Shown here in pieces: positions 1 through 12,167 of a DNA stretch of 64,000 nucleotides. The notes below the pieces were generated by a model, which worked only from the letters and a program-made list of their open reading frames with translations, had not been told where the DNA came from and did no database searches. The stretch's first letter is position 1; each line of letters opens with the position of its first letter. The stretch covers positions 2,766,001 to 2,830,000 of the forward strand of contig JACCIC010000003.1 of assembly GCA_018907035.1 (NCBI GenBank). Direction: 5' to 3'. The stretch comes from Sycobia sp. Sy_11. Lineage: Eukaryota > Arthropoda > Insecta > Hymenoptera > Epichrysomallidae. The position numbers and the translations under genes were made by a program.

Positions 1-2176
1 TTTCATGAATTTGGACCAAACTCTTTTTAGATTATTGACTGGTATCATGACATTACTTATAGCAACTGGTCACTAACGAAAGTAGCATTAATTTACTCCT
101 GCTCTTTTCAACATAATCGTTCATCGATTGCTTCAAATTCGTGTATTTCTTCAAGAACGTAATGAATTTTGAAAAGCATTCACAGATACCACATCGCATA
201 GACTTCTTAAAACTTTTACAATATTTTAAATCCTTGATAATCTTCGGTAAGATTAATTTCCATATGTATGTCTATACCAAATTTCATTTATGAAATGGCA
301 GACATGACATATGCCTATTGGTAACAATGTTAAAAATGCAAAAATATATAAATGTATATTAACTACCATGACTATCTACTCCAACATCCCGACAAAATAC
401 AGCGCAATACAATCGAATTTTTGAGATAAAATTTACGATTTCTAGAACTTTTGTAAACAAAGTAAAGGAACTATAAAAGTCTACGATTTGATGTACAACA
501 ACTCAACTGCTTGCGTATAATCCCTATGCAATATTAAAAGAAATTGTTATTAATAAAGCCAAATAAATTTCTTAAAATAAATTTCAATTATATAGATAAA
601 CTAGAAAATAAATAAAGATCCTTTTTGAACTTTATTACTTTTCTTATACGAGACAAAAGTCACTGTCAAAATTATTGTTTGTTGCAATGGTTCGACAATA
701 TACATACGATAAGCTCTTTAGATTTTATTCAATAAATTAAAAACCTTGCACTAATTAAACGAAATTCGTTACATTATGAACTAAATTAAAAACAATGATT
801 GTCAATAATGGACCAGATAATTAATTGTATATAAACTAAAGTTACAGTTAAATTATTACTACATTCACGTCAAATTTATCCTTAAATTAGTCCTTGTCTT
901 TTTTGATGTTCTAATTCACCGTCTATCAGCTACTCGTACTGAAATGAAGAATAACTCTATACTCATTTCTTGGTGGCACGTTTTCACACTATTGTTCTAT
1001 TTTTCGCAAAGATTACTCGGACCAATAAAATGAAATATACACCATAATTATGCATCATATTTTTCTTAAAGAAATTTTATTCATATTTACATAAGCTATT
1101 ATATTTATAGCAGAAGCTTTTATATATTAACAATAATATATATTTTCTGTTTCGTTAAAGCTATAATCAGACCTATATACACAAATAATTACAACTGCCT
1201 CTTTGAAATTTATAAATAGTAGACGTCTTCGCAATATTATAAATCGTAAATTTATGTGAATAATATTATAATAACTATAATAATATTATAGTAACTAGCT
1301 CATTATTATAAAGATAATATATAAATTTGATGTGATAATATTTTTACAGCTATGTATACTACGATCTTATTATTTAAAAAATGTATCTAAAATTAAATTA
1401 AGCCTATTTATAGTAATTTATCTTCTTTATACAATATGATTATTGATAAGAAGAATACGCTGAGAAATCACAATATTTATGCATAAAACGTTAATAATAT
1501 AAAATAAAACTATATCACTGTTCACTTACAACTATGATCGAGATAAGAAACTAGATTTGTACATTTAGCTTCCTATAAACTATTAATTCTCTTCGACAAG
1601 TTCAGTCTTTGCCTTCGTAAAAATAAACCTATTCTTTTAATAATCGATAAATTAACAGTTCATCATTTACTCAACGAGGCATCACAAACTTCGCCTTTTT
1701 CATTGTTCATGAAGTGATATCTTGTTTACATATTTCACAGATTTGGGACATTTACTTATAGTAAACCAATACTATTTTCTAACAAAACAGTCATTCTCTA
1801 AGCATGAGAAAGATTCTAGAAAATGCTGAAAGTAAAGATTAAATTAATTAGTATTCAAATGTAATATATAAAATAATATATCAATATATTATTCAAGTAA
1901 TATTCCAATAATTAAATATTAAATATAGATAATTAAACAAATAGTAGAAGAATGGAATATTTATATAAAATATATATTCTACCTTTACATAAAAGTAATT
2001 TAAAAAGATGTTAAATAATTTAAAATCTTAATACCATTGTTATTTACATTAGATGTTGATTTCTTTTTCTCGATCGCTTTGGGTTTGTAATATTGATAGA
2101 ACGGCAAACAGCTTGGGAAAAAATATACCTTTTGCCTGATCAAATTACTATTAACTTATTAAGTATATTCTATTAT
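1..2176. other. Gene-free AT-rich flank downstream of gene 1
   Basis: I see no coding exon here. The sequence is AT-rich with short A/T runs and many stops in all frames. The 3' untranslated region of the minus-strand gene ending at 2177 must lie at its right edge, but I could not fix a poly(A) site. Confidence 0.5.
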
Positions 2177-4062
2177 TTACGCTTTTGAGTTAAATATTTT
2201 CTGTGCTTCATTAACAGTCTGTAAAAATTCATTACTGTTTATGACTCCGTTGATTTTTTTCTGAAATGAGAAGAAAAAATCCATTACTATAATATAGAAA
2301 TTGATCATAATAAATAAAAAGTATTACTTATCATAAATAAAAAGAAAATAAATTTTAATGCATCTACTAATTTTCAAATTTTCTATATTTTCGTACATTT
2401 GAATAGAACCTGGGTTTTACACTAGATAAGCATTAAATATTGTTCGATACATGTAGCAAAATTTTTTTTTTCCATAAACGACTTATCCACTCTTTTTTGA
2501 TGTTATAGAAATAACTTTCTTATTATTTACATTATTAAACCCTTTTAAGCAAACGGTTCCTAAGACAATGAAAAAATATATATTAGAAATTTTTTTTATC
2601 GACCATATATTAAAATTTATGTTTGTCACTCAGAATATGTAAATTAACCCTTTTCTAGGTATTTCAATTTATTTTACTCCTGTGGGAGCTGGTAACTCAT
2701 CTACATGCTTTGGAATTGCATATAAGTAGTAACACATAATCGATAAATAAGTATTTTAAATATATGTTTTTCACCTTGTGAAAAGCATCCGTTTCTAAGG
2801 AATTAACAATTTAATAATATTAAATTATAAGAGAACATCCTTGATATTATATGTAATAAGAAGTGTAAAAAGTTGTATTTATGCATTTGCGGACAAAAAA
2901 TTTTTTCATACATTTGCTAAGCAATATTTAATTTTGACGTACAGTTTTGAAAATTTAAGCTTCCTTTTCACCCCTTCAGAATGAGTCGTAGCTATAAAAT
3001 AACATCGAGAAAAGCCTTACTTTTACTCTTGATAGTCTACAAAATAATTTTTCTTCTTCAAGTTTTCGAAAATAGCTGATTAGCCGTGAAAAGGTTAATT
3101 AATCGACGACTGCTTAAGAGAAGCTAATAAGAAAAAGTTAAAACACAATGGAAATCCTTTAAATTCTTAGTAAGAATTGTTAAATTATAGTCACTTAAAA
3201 TATTGAAAAAATTTAAAAGAAGGTCCAATTCGTAATAATCGATATAACATCAGATTTCTGGAAAAAAATGGTACAAGCGCCAAACATTTAAGCCTGAAAG
3301 GAGTATATGGTCTTGTGCGTAAAGATCAGCTTGAAAAAGTTAAAGAACTATCCAATGGAAAATTTTACTTGATTTACATTTTAACAAAAACGTCGGTAAA
3401 TTCACGTTGAACAAATAAATTTGGCAATGCCTTCGTGTCCTAACTACGGATTATTAGATATAAACCTCATTGACAAATAAATGCTTCTCTTTATTACGTT
3501 ATAATTACTTATCATTTATAGTGACAGAACAAACTACTACCTCAACAAATAACTTGATATCCGAAGAAGCGATCCTTCACGAAGACATTAGGTAACGCAT
3601 ATAATAAAAAAAAAAAACCGAACAAAACAAATATATAAAAAACTCACCCCTAGCAATTCATTCAGTTGCTCCTCCATAGTTTTCTTTCTCTGCGTGAGCT
3701 GTGACACGGAGCTCCCTTGCGGAGAGCCGATCTCCTGCACCGCGGTGCCATTGATCTGTGTCACTGCTTTATTAATGCTCAACATCTGCTGTAGCCTCTC
3801 CTTTTCGAGCGTGACGTTGTTCAGCTGCTTGATTAAATTGCGCATAGTGTTCTCCAGTCTCTCCTTTTCGAAAAATAATCTTTTGTAATCGTCGAGCAAC
3901 TTACTGGATTCGGCTGTGCGCGAGACTTCTGTGAAATTGAAAAAAAAAATTATGTACTTCATAATTTCTATGGCAAAAATTTGAAGGACGAAGTTAGTAT
4001 ATTGAGGAGTTAAGTATTTTAATAGCTTGAATCAATCTCGTATTACAATTGTTAATGAAAAT

Positions 4063-4111
<49 letters not shown>

Positions 4112-7100
4112 TAATTATAAAAGTTAATTATAAATGAAAGTAATAAAATATAGTTGGTAAAAAACCTAAATATCTCTTTTAAATCTTAAGTTTAATCCTT
4201 TAATCAATGTTATTTTTTACATCTGCACAAGTTATTTAATTATTTTTTAAGAAAAGTAGAATTTAAGAAAGATTCTGAATTTCTTAAAAATGTAATTTGA
4301 ACTCATTTTCATAGAGCATCCACTCATATATCTATTAATTTCAAAATATAGTTTGGTGACTAGAAATTATCGCTACTTATTATTATTATCATTATCATCA
4401 TCATCATCATTAAATTTTGATGATAAATGATAAATAATTCAAAACTATGGAACTCTGTTAAGTAAAAATATTTTATTTCTTTAATATTTCCATGAACTTC
4501 AATGGACTGTTTTCAAGTAAAATTTAAATTATATATAATGTGTGTACGTGTGTATTATGTGTGTATTTGGTATTATGTGGTTCGTGAACAAAACCACAGA
4601 AAAGCACTGATATGCCAAAATAATGTATTATTGATTATTATATGATGAAAATTTTAATTAATCGGCTTCTTTTAACTTATTATCATGAAAAAAATACAAC
4701 GACGTAATTTTATATAGTACATTTACTTATTATTATTATAAAATAAAATTTTTTTATTTATAATTTAATAATACCCAAATTAAAATATAAATTAATGTAT
4801 AACTGTAGCAGGTTTTCATTATTTACATTATTCTTTGGACAACTATATAATTGCATTTTTACTAATGTCAATATACTCGCAAAAGCTAATATTATATTAA
4901 TCACACATTATCCACCAAATACTGAGTATTATTCAAAAGAACATTATTCTGGGCATAACAACAATTGATAGGCAATCTGTTTTTGCCGATGCGTTATCTC
5001 TTTTATGCGTATATCTAAACAGTCAGGTTTATGTTAATTAACGCTTATTATTAAAAAACAATTATAGATAAAGTAGAGAAGATAATATGTATTTGTTATC
5101 CTTTAGTTAAGAATAAAATGGACAAAAACAATCATTTATTAAAACAAAATATTGGAATATCAACATCTTTCTTCCTTTGTAGTAATTTATTTATTATTGA
5201 AATTTTAGCGTATTATTAATTTTCTTATTATTTTTATGCGGATATATATTTCTTAATATAAGTAATATAATTCTTCAAATGTGCTTATAAATAAAGATTT
5301 ATATACTGTTAGAATGAAAAACTTTACTATTAAAAAAACTTGGAAATTTTTTGTGAATCTGTTTTTATACATTATTTTGATTGCTCATTTGACGTAATCA
5401 TGCTTTAAAGATTCAAAGATAGACATCAATCTTTTTTCAGATAAAATTGAATGAGATTTAAGTCAAACTAATTTTATTAAACAGCTGATGTAAATATAAT
5501 ACATTAGAATTTCGAAATATAATATTTATTATAATTTAATGTCACTATCCGAATTACTGTTCCTATTCATTTCCTTGCAATTATGTAAGATTAAATCAAT
5601 TTTTCTCGTATTTTCGAATCTCGGTATATTTCAAACGTGTAAAAAAATCTATTCGCAACTGCAAAACTGTTCTCTTTCCTGCTGCACGTATACTGTACGT
5701 ACAGAATTTTTAGAATTCGCGCGATTTTCCGACAAGGATTTTTGTTTCAATTTCAAGATTAGATATCCTTGCGTAATTTTGCGATGTTACACGATAAGCC
5801 AAACAGTAATCGATACAATTTATTGCCCGAGACGCGAACACGCCGACTATGCGAATACGAGCGCAAATCGTATTGTATATTGCGCTAGAGTCGCAGTTTC
5901 TAATATGGATCGAACCACGGTCGGCCGATGCTCAAAACCGAGCAATAAAATGCAATTATATAAGAAGAGCAATATTAGTCATTTTCATAGGCCGCCCGTC
6001 GCGGATATATAACTACATTTGGTAACAGAGCCTGAAAAAAATATATATATGTTTTATTAAAAAGAAAACCACACACACTATGCTGCAGGAATATGTCGCA
6101 ATATAGCTAATAAAGGATACTCGCCGTGAGTTACCCCGCTGCGGACAGTCCGATTTAATCACGCGTATATCTATCTGTATTCGTCACAGGTGCGCAAAAA
6201 TTACGAATATACCGTTTACACGTTAGAAATTATAAAACGAAAAAAAAAGAAAAGAAAATGACTGTGGCAACGAAAGAAAACTGATATGCAACGGAAGAGT
6301 TGCATAATTGCGCAGCTGTATATCCTTGAAATGAAGCTGACTTTAGAATGGAAATTCTGAAATTCCAATGCTCTTTACTTCCACCCCTGGCGATTATATG
6401 TACCGCCTATATATAATTTGTAAAGGATTATTTTTATATGGTCAAACTATATATAAGCAAGTGTCGTGAAACTATTTAAAAAACTTGGCTTAGAAAATTA
6501 GTGTTAGATATTATAGCTATTATACGTAATCACTTTTTTATCGATAGTATTTCTTTTTACCTGCTTGTTGATTTTTGTGCGGCGATGCGCAAACTTTGAT
6601 CTGGAGAATAATGATCATCGCGCACATAGGTACAATTATCAATCCCAATAAAGCCAGAACGATAGCCTGAAAAAAATTAATTTTTCGTATGAAATGGCGT
6701 AATTATTATACGTTAAAGATTTTGCATATGCACGTTTGTTTATTTTTTTGTTTTTTAAACTTTTTGGCTTTTAACTGATAAATAAGCTAAAAGCGTTAAT
6801 GGCAAATTATAATCTATAGATAATCCATCACCGACGAAATTTCTGCATCTGCGAGAAATCGTTATTGCGAGGAGGAAAAACAAAAAAAAAGAGAGACCGA
6901 TCTACTTTCATTTTGACAACGCTGTAGCATTGCATCGATGTAATCGAATTTTTGTATAACAAATATTGCGCACGCAACATGCGACTTCGGTCGTACGATA
7001 TTGCTCGTATCAACAATTTACCCAATATACTATATATACTTTTAATCAGCTTTAGAAAATACGCGCTATCGTCGCCGTTTCGATAACAAAGAGGACTTCG

Positions 7101-7276
7101 TGCCGCGGGCGCAGCGGCTCGTAACGATGAGGAAGCACGATGTGAAATTGCTTGGCGGCTCAATAATAGCGCGAAACGGGCGGGAATTATAACATTCTGC
7201 TGCATGTACCAATAAATTGTGCGATATGGTTCCCAAATTAAATAAATGACCGTGTAATTGTAACTTTGGCGGAATG

Positions 7277-7319
<43 letters not shown>

Positions 7320-8593
7320 CGCCGCAGTGATGCGGGCACAACCAAATTTTTTATAACGCTCATGAACAAGTCTAGCGCACAGGGATGAGTTTTCTGCATC
7401 TGTTTTTACTGCGTATATTAGCAATCTTATCTGAATTCGTCTTTACGCATCGGAGAGTAAACATTGACATCTAATGAGTCTTATAGAGGTATATATATAG
7501 ACTAATAGAGAAAAAAAACAAGTATTTTATAAAATATGCTGAAAAATATTGAAATAGCTAGATTCATCGATAATCGATTTATGATTAGATCTATAAACGC
7601 CACACTTAAAGCTTTGCGATAGTTTCCATTTTGAATAAAATTATGAATCTCGTGTGCATAGCCGATTGATTAATACGTAACGCGAGAGGCAAATATTCTA
7701 TTCGCAATGATTCCGGAATGACAGACTTGAACTGCATAAAATTACCCATTGTTTTATTTTTAACCTATGAATATCCATGCGTAAAGCAATTTCGCGGATC
7801 CAGCTAATCAGTGCACGCGCTGCTCGTAACGTAGCTTTACACCCGGCTTATAATTCACGCACTATGCGTGAAATAGTTATTCACTTCGGGAAGACTTTTT
7901 TTTCCACCACGCTCGGTCTTCGCGCACAGTCGATCAGAACTAATAAATAATGCCCAATTTAATCTACCCCCCTCCTTCTCGCCCCATAGCCTCGCGCTAA
8001 ACGGAGCCACCGCACCACCGTCATTATCGTTAACCGCAATATTATTAATAATAATCGTACACTCACTGATTCACTGATCGAACCTCTACAACGAATACAA
8101 AGAGCCGCGCCCCGTCGCGCGCACAAAGCCTCCCCTGGCCGTCAACCCCGCCCCCGACGAGCAGCGGGATCTCCAAAGACACTAACCCGCGCGTAAACCC
8201 TCGTCCGACCGCGCACGCGCAGCAGAGCCGCGCGCTTAAGTGCCTGATTAATACCGTTTTGTTGCTCCTGGGCGCCGCGTCCCGATCGGCCTCCGCGTCG
8301 TTGTAGCGAGCCACCTCGCCGTCCTGGTCCCGCCCTGGGCCGAGCCGCCGCACCGGCCGCTCGAGACCACAACCCCGATGTGCCGCCGCCATCGTCGCAG
8401 CAGCCGCCGCCGCGGCGGCCTCCGCCTCCCCGCGCGGCGCCGGGCCGAGGAGCGCGTCCGGCTTGAAAGTCACCTCGCCCCGGCTGGCCGCGGCGCCCAC
8501 GACCTCCTCGTAGCTGGGCAGGGGCATCTCCACGGCGCCGGGGAAGTGGTGCTTCGTGCGCTCGGGCAGCCCGTCGTAGCCGCAGCGCGACAT
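2177..8593 (-). CDS. Gene 1: single-pass membrane protein with luminal coiled coil (4 exons, ~269 aa)
   Basis: Family not recognised. Exons on the minus strand: 8593-8255 (113 codons, phase 0 end), 6666-6561 (35 codons plus one base), 3928-3648 (93 codons) and 2260-2177 (27 codons plus stop). Acceptors are TTTCAG-like and the donors after exons 2 and 3 are GTAAAA and GTGAGT; all joins stay in frame. The exon 1 donor (ACG|GTATTA) is weak and could lie elsewhere. Residues 1-113 are an alanine-rich, presumably cytosolic domain with LPSYEE at 25-30, a possible WW-domain ligand. Residues ~114-138 are a hydrophobic helix. Residues ~157-200 form a leucine/glutamate/lysine coiled coil. N-glycosylation sequons NVT (N186) and NGT (N208) agree with a luminal or extracellular C-terminus, so type II topology is inferred. 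The ATG at 8593 has a purine at -3. Gene 2 upstream has the same exon plan. Confidence 0.68.
3929..6560 (-). other. Intron 2 of gene 1
   Basis: Bounded by GTAAAA donor and TTTCACAG acceptor on the minus strand. Mostly AT-rich. A more GC-rich patch at about 5660-6180 holds a 157-codon open frame on the plus strand (5539-6012) with no recognisable domain; it could be an intronic regulatory patch but nothing in it is diagnostic. Confidence 0.45.
4067..4106. repeat. (AT)n microsatellite
   Basis: About 20 uninterrupted AT units in intron 2 of gene 1. Confidence 0.95.
6667..8254 (-). other. Intron 1 of gene 1
   Basis: Moderately GC-richer than the surrounding DNA, with an (AT)n tract at 7278-7317. 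Long minus-strand open frames across it (for example 6828-7424) run straight through the AT repeat as Tyr-Ile repeats and have no domain, so I do not treat them as genes. Confidence 0.45.
7278..7317. repeat. (AT)n microsatellite
   Basis: About 20 TA units inside intron 1 of gene 1. Confidence 0.95.
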
Positions 8594-8651
8594 TGCTCTC
8601 CTCCGTATGCGCGTATAATTTTCTATCTGTATGTGCAATTATACGCGCTTA

Positions 8652-8693
<42 letters not shown>

Positions 8694-9110
8694 TTATACG
8701 ATACTAGTGTGTGATAATGAGCGCGGTGCGCGATCGTTCACCATCAGGGGTATACTAATTAAGCGTCCACACTGAGCCCGGCCGCGCGCGTCGCTCGCGA
8801 TTTATAATAAGGCCGCCGCGACCGATCTTTCCCGCGCGCTCGCTGCCGCCGGCGATGATTCACGTGCGCGGGGACACGAGCACCGCGTGCGGCGCGGTTA
8901 CGGGCGGCCGGGGGCAGGGGGGGAGTTGGATCGCGCTCGACAAGAGAGCTCTCCGCATTATGTTACGGTCGCGCGAGGTGGGGGAGTCGATAATGCGCGG
9001 CGCTGGCTGCGCGATTATCAGGGGCGCAACTAGAGGGGTTGTCGCGAACCGATCCGAACGGTAGGCCGAGGACGTCTGTACGTCTCCTGTGGGCCGCTTG
9101 GCTGTTGGTT
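7940..9110. promoter_or_regulatory. GC/CpG-rich island around the first exon of gene 1
   Basis: A sharp rise in GC and CpG relative to the AT-rich surroundings, covering exon 1 of gene 1 and about 500 bp upstream. Such islands mark promoters in many insect genes. No unambiguous TATA or initiator was picked out. Plus-strand open frames here (8378-8707, 8855-9064) are arginine-rich shadows of CpG-rich DNA. Confidence 0.5.
8661..8690. repeat. (TA)n microsatellite in gene 1 5' region
   Basis: Fifteen TA units preceded by ten A residues, about 70 bp upstream of the gene 1 start codon, hence within the 5' UTR or core promoter. Confidence 0.9.
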
Positions 9111-9170
9111 ATTGAGAAGGGAAAAATCAATCTCAAAGTATCTTTCGGTTAAACTGGCGATATCGTAGTG

Positions 9171-9631
9171 GATTTTTGGCGGAAATCGAATTTTCATAGC
9201 AAAATCGATGAAAATAATGCTTTGGCATATACACGTCTCAGAAAATGAGACAATTTAAAAAATATCTATATGCATTAAAAGTTCTAGATCTCATCGACAT
9301 ACATATTTTTCGTTCTATACATTATTTCGATACAATTAATGGGAGAATAATTCAACAACTCCATCTGGTGTTCCGAGAAAGTTCAGCGGTTTATCTAGAG
9401 AAGATCCTCCCAAAAAACACACTCCACCAAGTTGTTAAAAAATTGTCTATGTCTTCTAGGATGGTAATTACGAATAACCGGGTAGCTTTTGACGGTAATT
9501 GAATTTTCGTATCGAAAACGATAAAAATGATGATTTTCGAACGTATCTCGATAAATAGATTCATTTGAAAAAATATATCTATCGCAAATATTTTAAATAC
9601 CATTGTAATACATCATTTTTGTTCTATGCAT
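9171..9631. repeat. Diverged ~310-bp tandem repeat (about 1.5 units)
   Basis: The block starting near 9171 and ending near 9323 recurs, diverged, at about 9484-9631. Shared landmarks include TCGAATTTTC versus TTGAATTTTC and TTCTATACATT versus TTCTATGCATT, offset by 308-313 bp. It may be satellite or transposon remnant; not classified. Confidence 0.45.
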
Positions 9632-9888
9632 TTTAAGAAATTTTTCCGGGACACATTGCGTAAATACCTATAAAGACTGCATGATTCTTCATCCTTCGGC
9701 CGCGCATTGCCGATGCTTCAAAGGACCCTGAAACTGAATTATTGATTAATCTTTGTCCAAAAATATAATTTACACCTGAAAAATGTATGTACAAAAAATA
9801 TGTATTATGATGAGATCTATAAGTGTTTATAATAGAAGACGAATGGTTCTCTATATTTGAGGTAACGTATGCAAAACAAAGTATTTTT

Positions 9889-9941
9889 AAATTAATAAAT
9901 ATTTTTTTATTGGTCTTACAGTCCAATCAATTCAATCTAAA

Positions 9942-9972
<31 letters not shown>

Positions 9973-10361
9973 TAAAAATAAATAAAATAAAATAAAAATT
10001 AAAAATAAAAATTAAATTAAAAATTAAATTAAAATTATAATGACAGTCAGACTGTCCTTGTTTACATTCACCCCCGTAGACTTGTCCTTGAGGACAAGTC
10101 TTCAATTAGGTAAGGGCGTTGGGGACAGTCAGACTGCACTTTACTAACAAAGAATTTTTTCAGCTAATATTTTATTTTCAGATTAGTCTACGGGGGTGAA
10201 TGTAAACAAGGACAGTCTGACTGTCATTATAATTTTAATTTAATTTTTAATTTAATTTTTATTTTTAATTTTTATTTTATTTTTATTTTTATTTATTTTT
10301 ATTTTATTTTTAGATTGAATTGATTGGACTGTAAGACCAATAAAAAAATATTTATTAATTT
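9889..10361. repeat. 473-bp long inverted repeat (foldback or MITE-like)
   Basis: The left arm (9889-10082, A-rich on the plus strand) and right arm (10185-10361) are near-perfect reverse complements across unique and A/T-simple segments alike, separated by a loop of about 102 bp. The arms carry CACCCCCGTAGACT and its complement at their inner ends and AAATTAATAAAT at their outer ends. The left inner edge and loop hold a further palindrome (GACTTGTCCT at 10079 pairing with AGGACAAGTC to 10100) and another copy of GGACAGTCAGACTG. No transposase frame is present and no clear target-site duplication abuts the arms. Confidence 0.85.
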
Positions 10362-11100
10362 GTATATGGGCAGTCGACATAAGTACAATTAAATTGTTAC
10401 AAAGTATTTTTGTGTACATTTGAGATTATGTATACGATTTTGTTCTATTCGTATCTATTATTTAAAGTTACTCTTATTCTTCGACTTAAGTATTACAGAG
10501 TTCAATTTTGATTATTTTTCTCAAAGTTAAAATTTTTATGAAGTTATGAGATACATGACATATGAACGTCATTAGCATTCATTAATCCTTTAAGGCATAT
10601 ATTTCAGTATACACTGGATATTTTCTATTTCAAAACGTTCACGTCTGTGTTCAAAGTCGTTGAGTATGAATATAAAATTCTAAAACTGGTACGATTATTT
10701 ACCTGTTATGCCTCTTTAGTCATCATTTTGATAAACAGCCGTAGTATAAATGCAATAAATTTACGTTTTACGACTTCATATGCATATCCAGTGATCCTGA
10801 ACACCGCTTAAGTAACAATTTACAAAAGAAAATATTCCAGAGAACTCAGAAGGTTAATATTAAAATGTGGCGCTAATGGCGTTAATCTATTTCATCTCAG
10901 AACTTGCAGTAATATAAATATACTGCAATTTAACTCTACAACTCTTAAAATAAAAAGTAATACAAAATTATGTGATTGAACAAAAAAGTAAAAAAAAATT
11001 TATCCTTTCCAGTTTTTGCATGCATAATCTCAAACGTTTCTAATAATTATAATCTTTGGCCGAACAAGAATATTTTTAAGAATTTGAAATTTTAGAGATC
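10362..11100. other. AT-rich spacer, nothing recognised
   Basis: No exon-like frame, repeat array or RNA gene seen. Confidence 0.4.
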
Positions 11101-11600
11101 TCAGACTCTCGCTACAATGCGCGTATTGACCCGCCCCTGGCGCTTACATAGATGCCGGGTGTTATATATATAAAGCGCGCGTCACTGACGCTGGAGATGG
11201 ACGATGCGATCATGCGGCTCGAGCTTTTTTTCCGTCTTTCCCGCGCCCGCGCGCACGCACGCGGAGAAGCTCATGCCGCGAGCGTTCGAAGCAGCGAGAG
11301 CGAGCGCGCGTCTTTTTGCGGAGTCGCGATTTTTACGTAAAAGTAGAGAAAAAGAAAAAGAAGCGCCGCCGGCGTTGGCGCTACGCGGCGCGACGGGACG
11401 ACGACGCGGGCGGACGTTGCTTTATGCCGTTCGAATTTTGCTGCTAATGTATACACACATATGTGCAGACGCACACGCACACGGACACGCACACACATTT
11501 TATATATAAATTGCCGGTTAAATAAGATTGTTTTAATTGCGATGGTTTCGGTTCGATTCGCGCGTCGAGCGAACGCGGTGATATACGGGAAACGAATCTA
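11100..11600 (+). promoter_or_regulatory. Orphan CpG-rich island with TATA-like element
   Basis: A second CpG-rich island in the intergenic region. A TATATATAAAG element lies near 11163-11173 on the plus strand, followed about 30 bp later by GC-rich sequence with ATG codons. Open frames here (11152-11340, 11204-11509, and a minus one) are Arg/Ala-rich with no domain. It could be the promoter of an unseen plus-strand gene, a long noncoding RNA, or a distal promoter or enhancer of gene 1. Confidence 0.3.
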
Positions 11601-11654
11601 TTATAAGTATATATATGCACGATCACATCAGCTGTAAGCGAGCTTCCCCCCTCC

Positions 11655-11658
<4 letters not shown>

Positions 11659-11693
<35 letters not shown>
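11659..11693. repeat. (CA)n microsatellite
   Basis: About 17 CA units. Confidence 0.95.
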
Positions 11694-11694
<1 letters not shown>

Positions 11695-12108
11695 CTCATT
11701 GAAAAGTCGACTTCTTTGCCGCAACGTTTTTTGGCCGGCGACTCGGAGCTGGGAAAATTTCCGCAAAATATATCGCGTGATAAGGACATGAGACGGAAAG
11801 TCGTTGTTAACTCGATACTCTATTGAAGAGACTGGAATGTGAAAAGCTGAGAAATCGAGAAGTTGACAATGCTCTAATTTCAAGTGAATTTCAGAAATAA
11901 ATGCGCGTGACAGATTAAACATTAGATATAGTCAGTGACTTCGTTTTTTTTTTACTGCGAAACAGTTATTTTCCACTGCCGATCAGTATTTGTTGGATAT
12001 CACACTGCTGAATCGGTATGTAAAACAAGTTCAATTGTCTCAGTCTCGGGCGCAAGTGAAAATTTGTGTCAATTAGTATATAAGACTAACAATATCTTCA
12101 TAATAATG

Positions 12109-12114
<6 letters not shown>

Positions 12115-12166
<52 letters not shown>
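12115..12166. repeat. (AT)n microsatellite
   Basis: About 25 AT units. Confidence 0.95.

Positions 12167-12167
<1 letters not shown>

Noticed and set aside
5539..6012. 157-codon plus-strand open frame inside gene 1 intron 2
   Set aside because: No domain, signal or splice context; composition changes along its length; it lies antisense in an intron whose flanking exons join perfectly without it.
6828..7424. 198-codon minus-strand open frame in gene 1 intron 1
   Set aside because: It translates an AT microsatellite into repeated Tyr-Ile and has no recognisable domain; splice joins of gene 1 skip it.
8378..9064. Arg/Ala-rich plus-strand open frames over the gene 1 CpG island
   Set aside because: Stop-poor frames are expected in CpG-rich DNA; the opposite strand has the exon that splices in frame.
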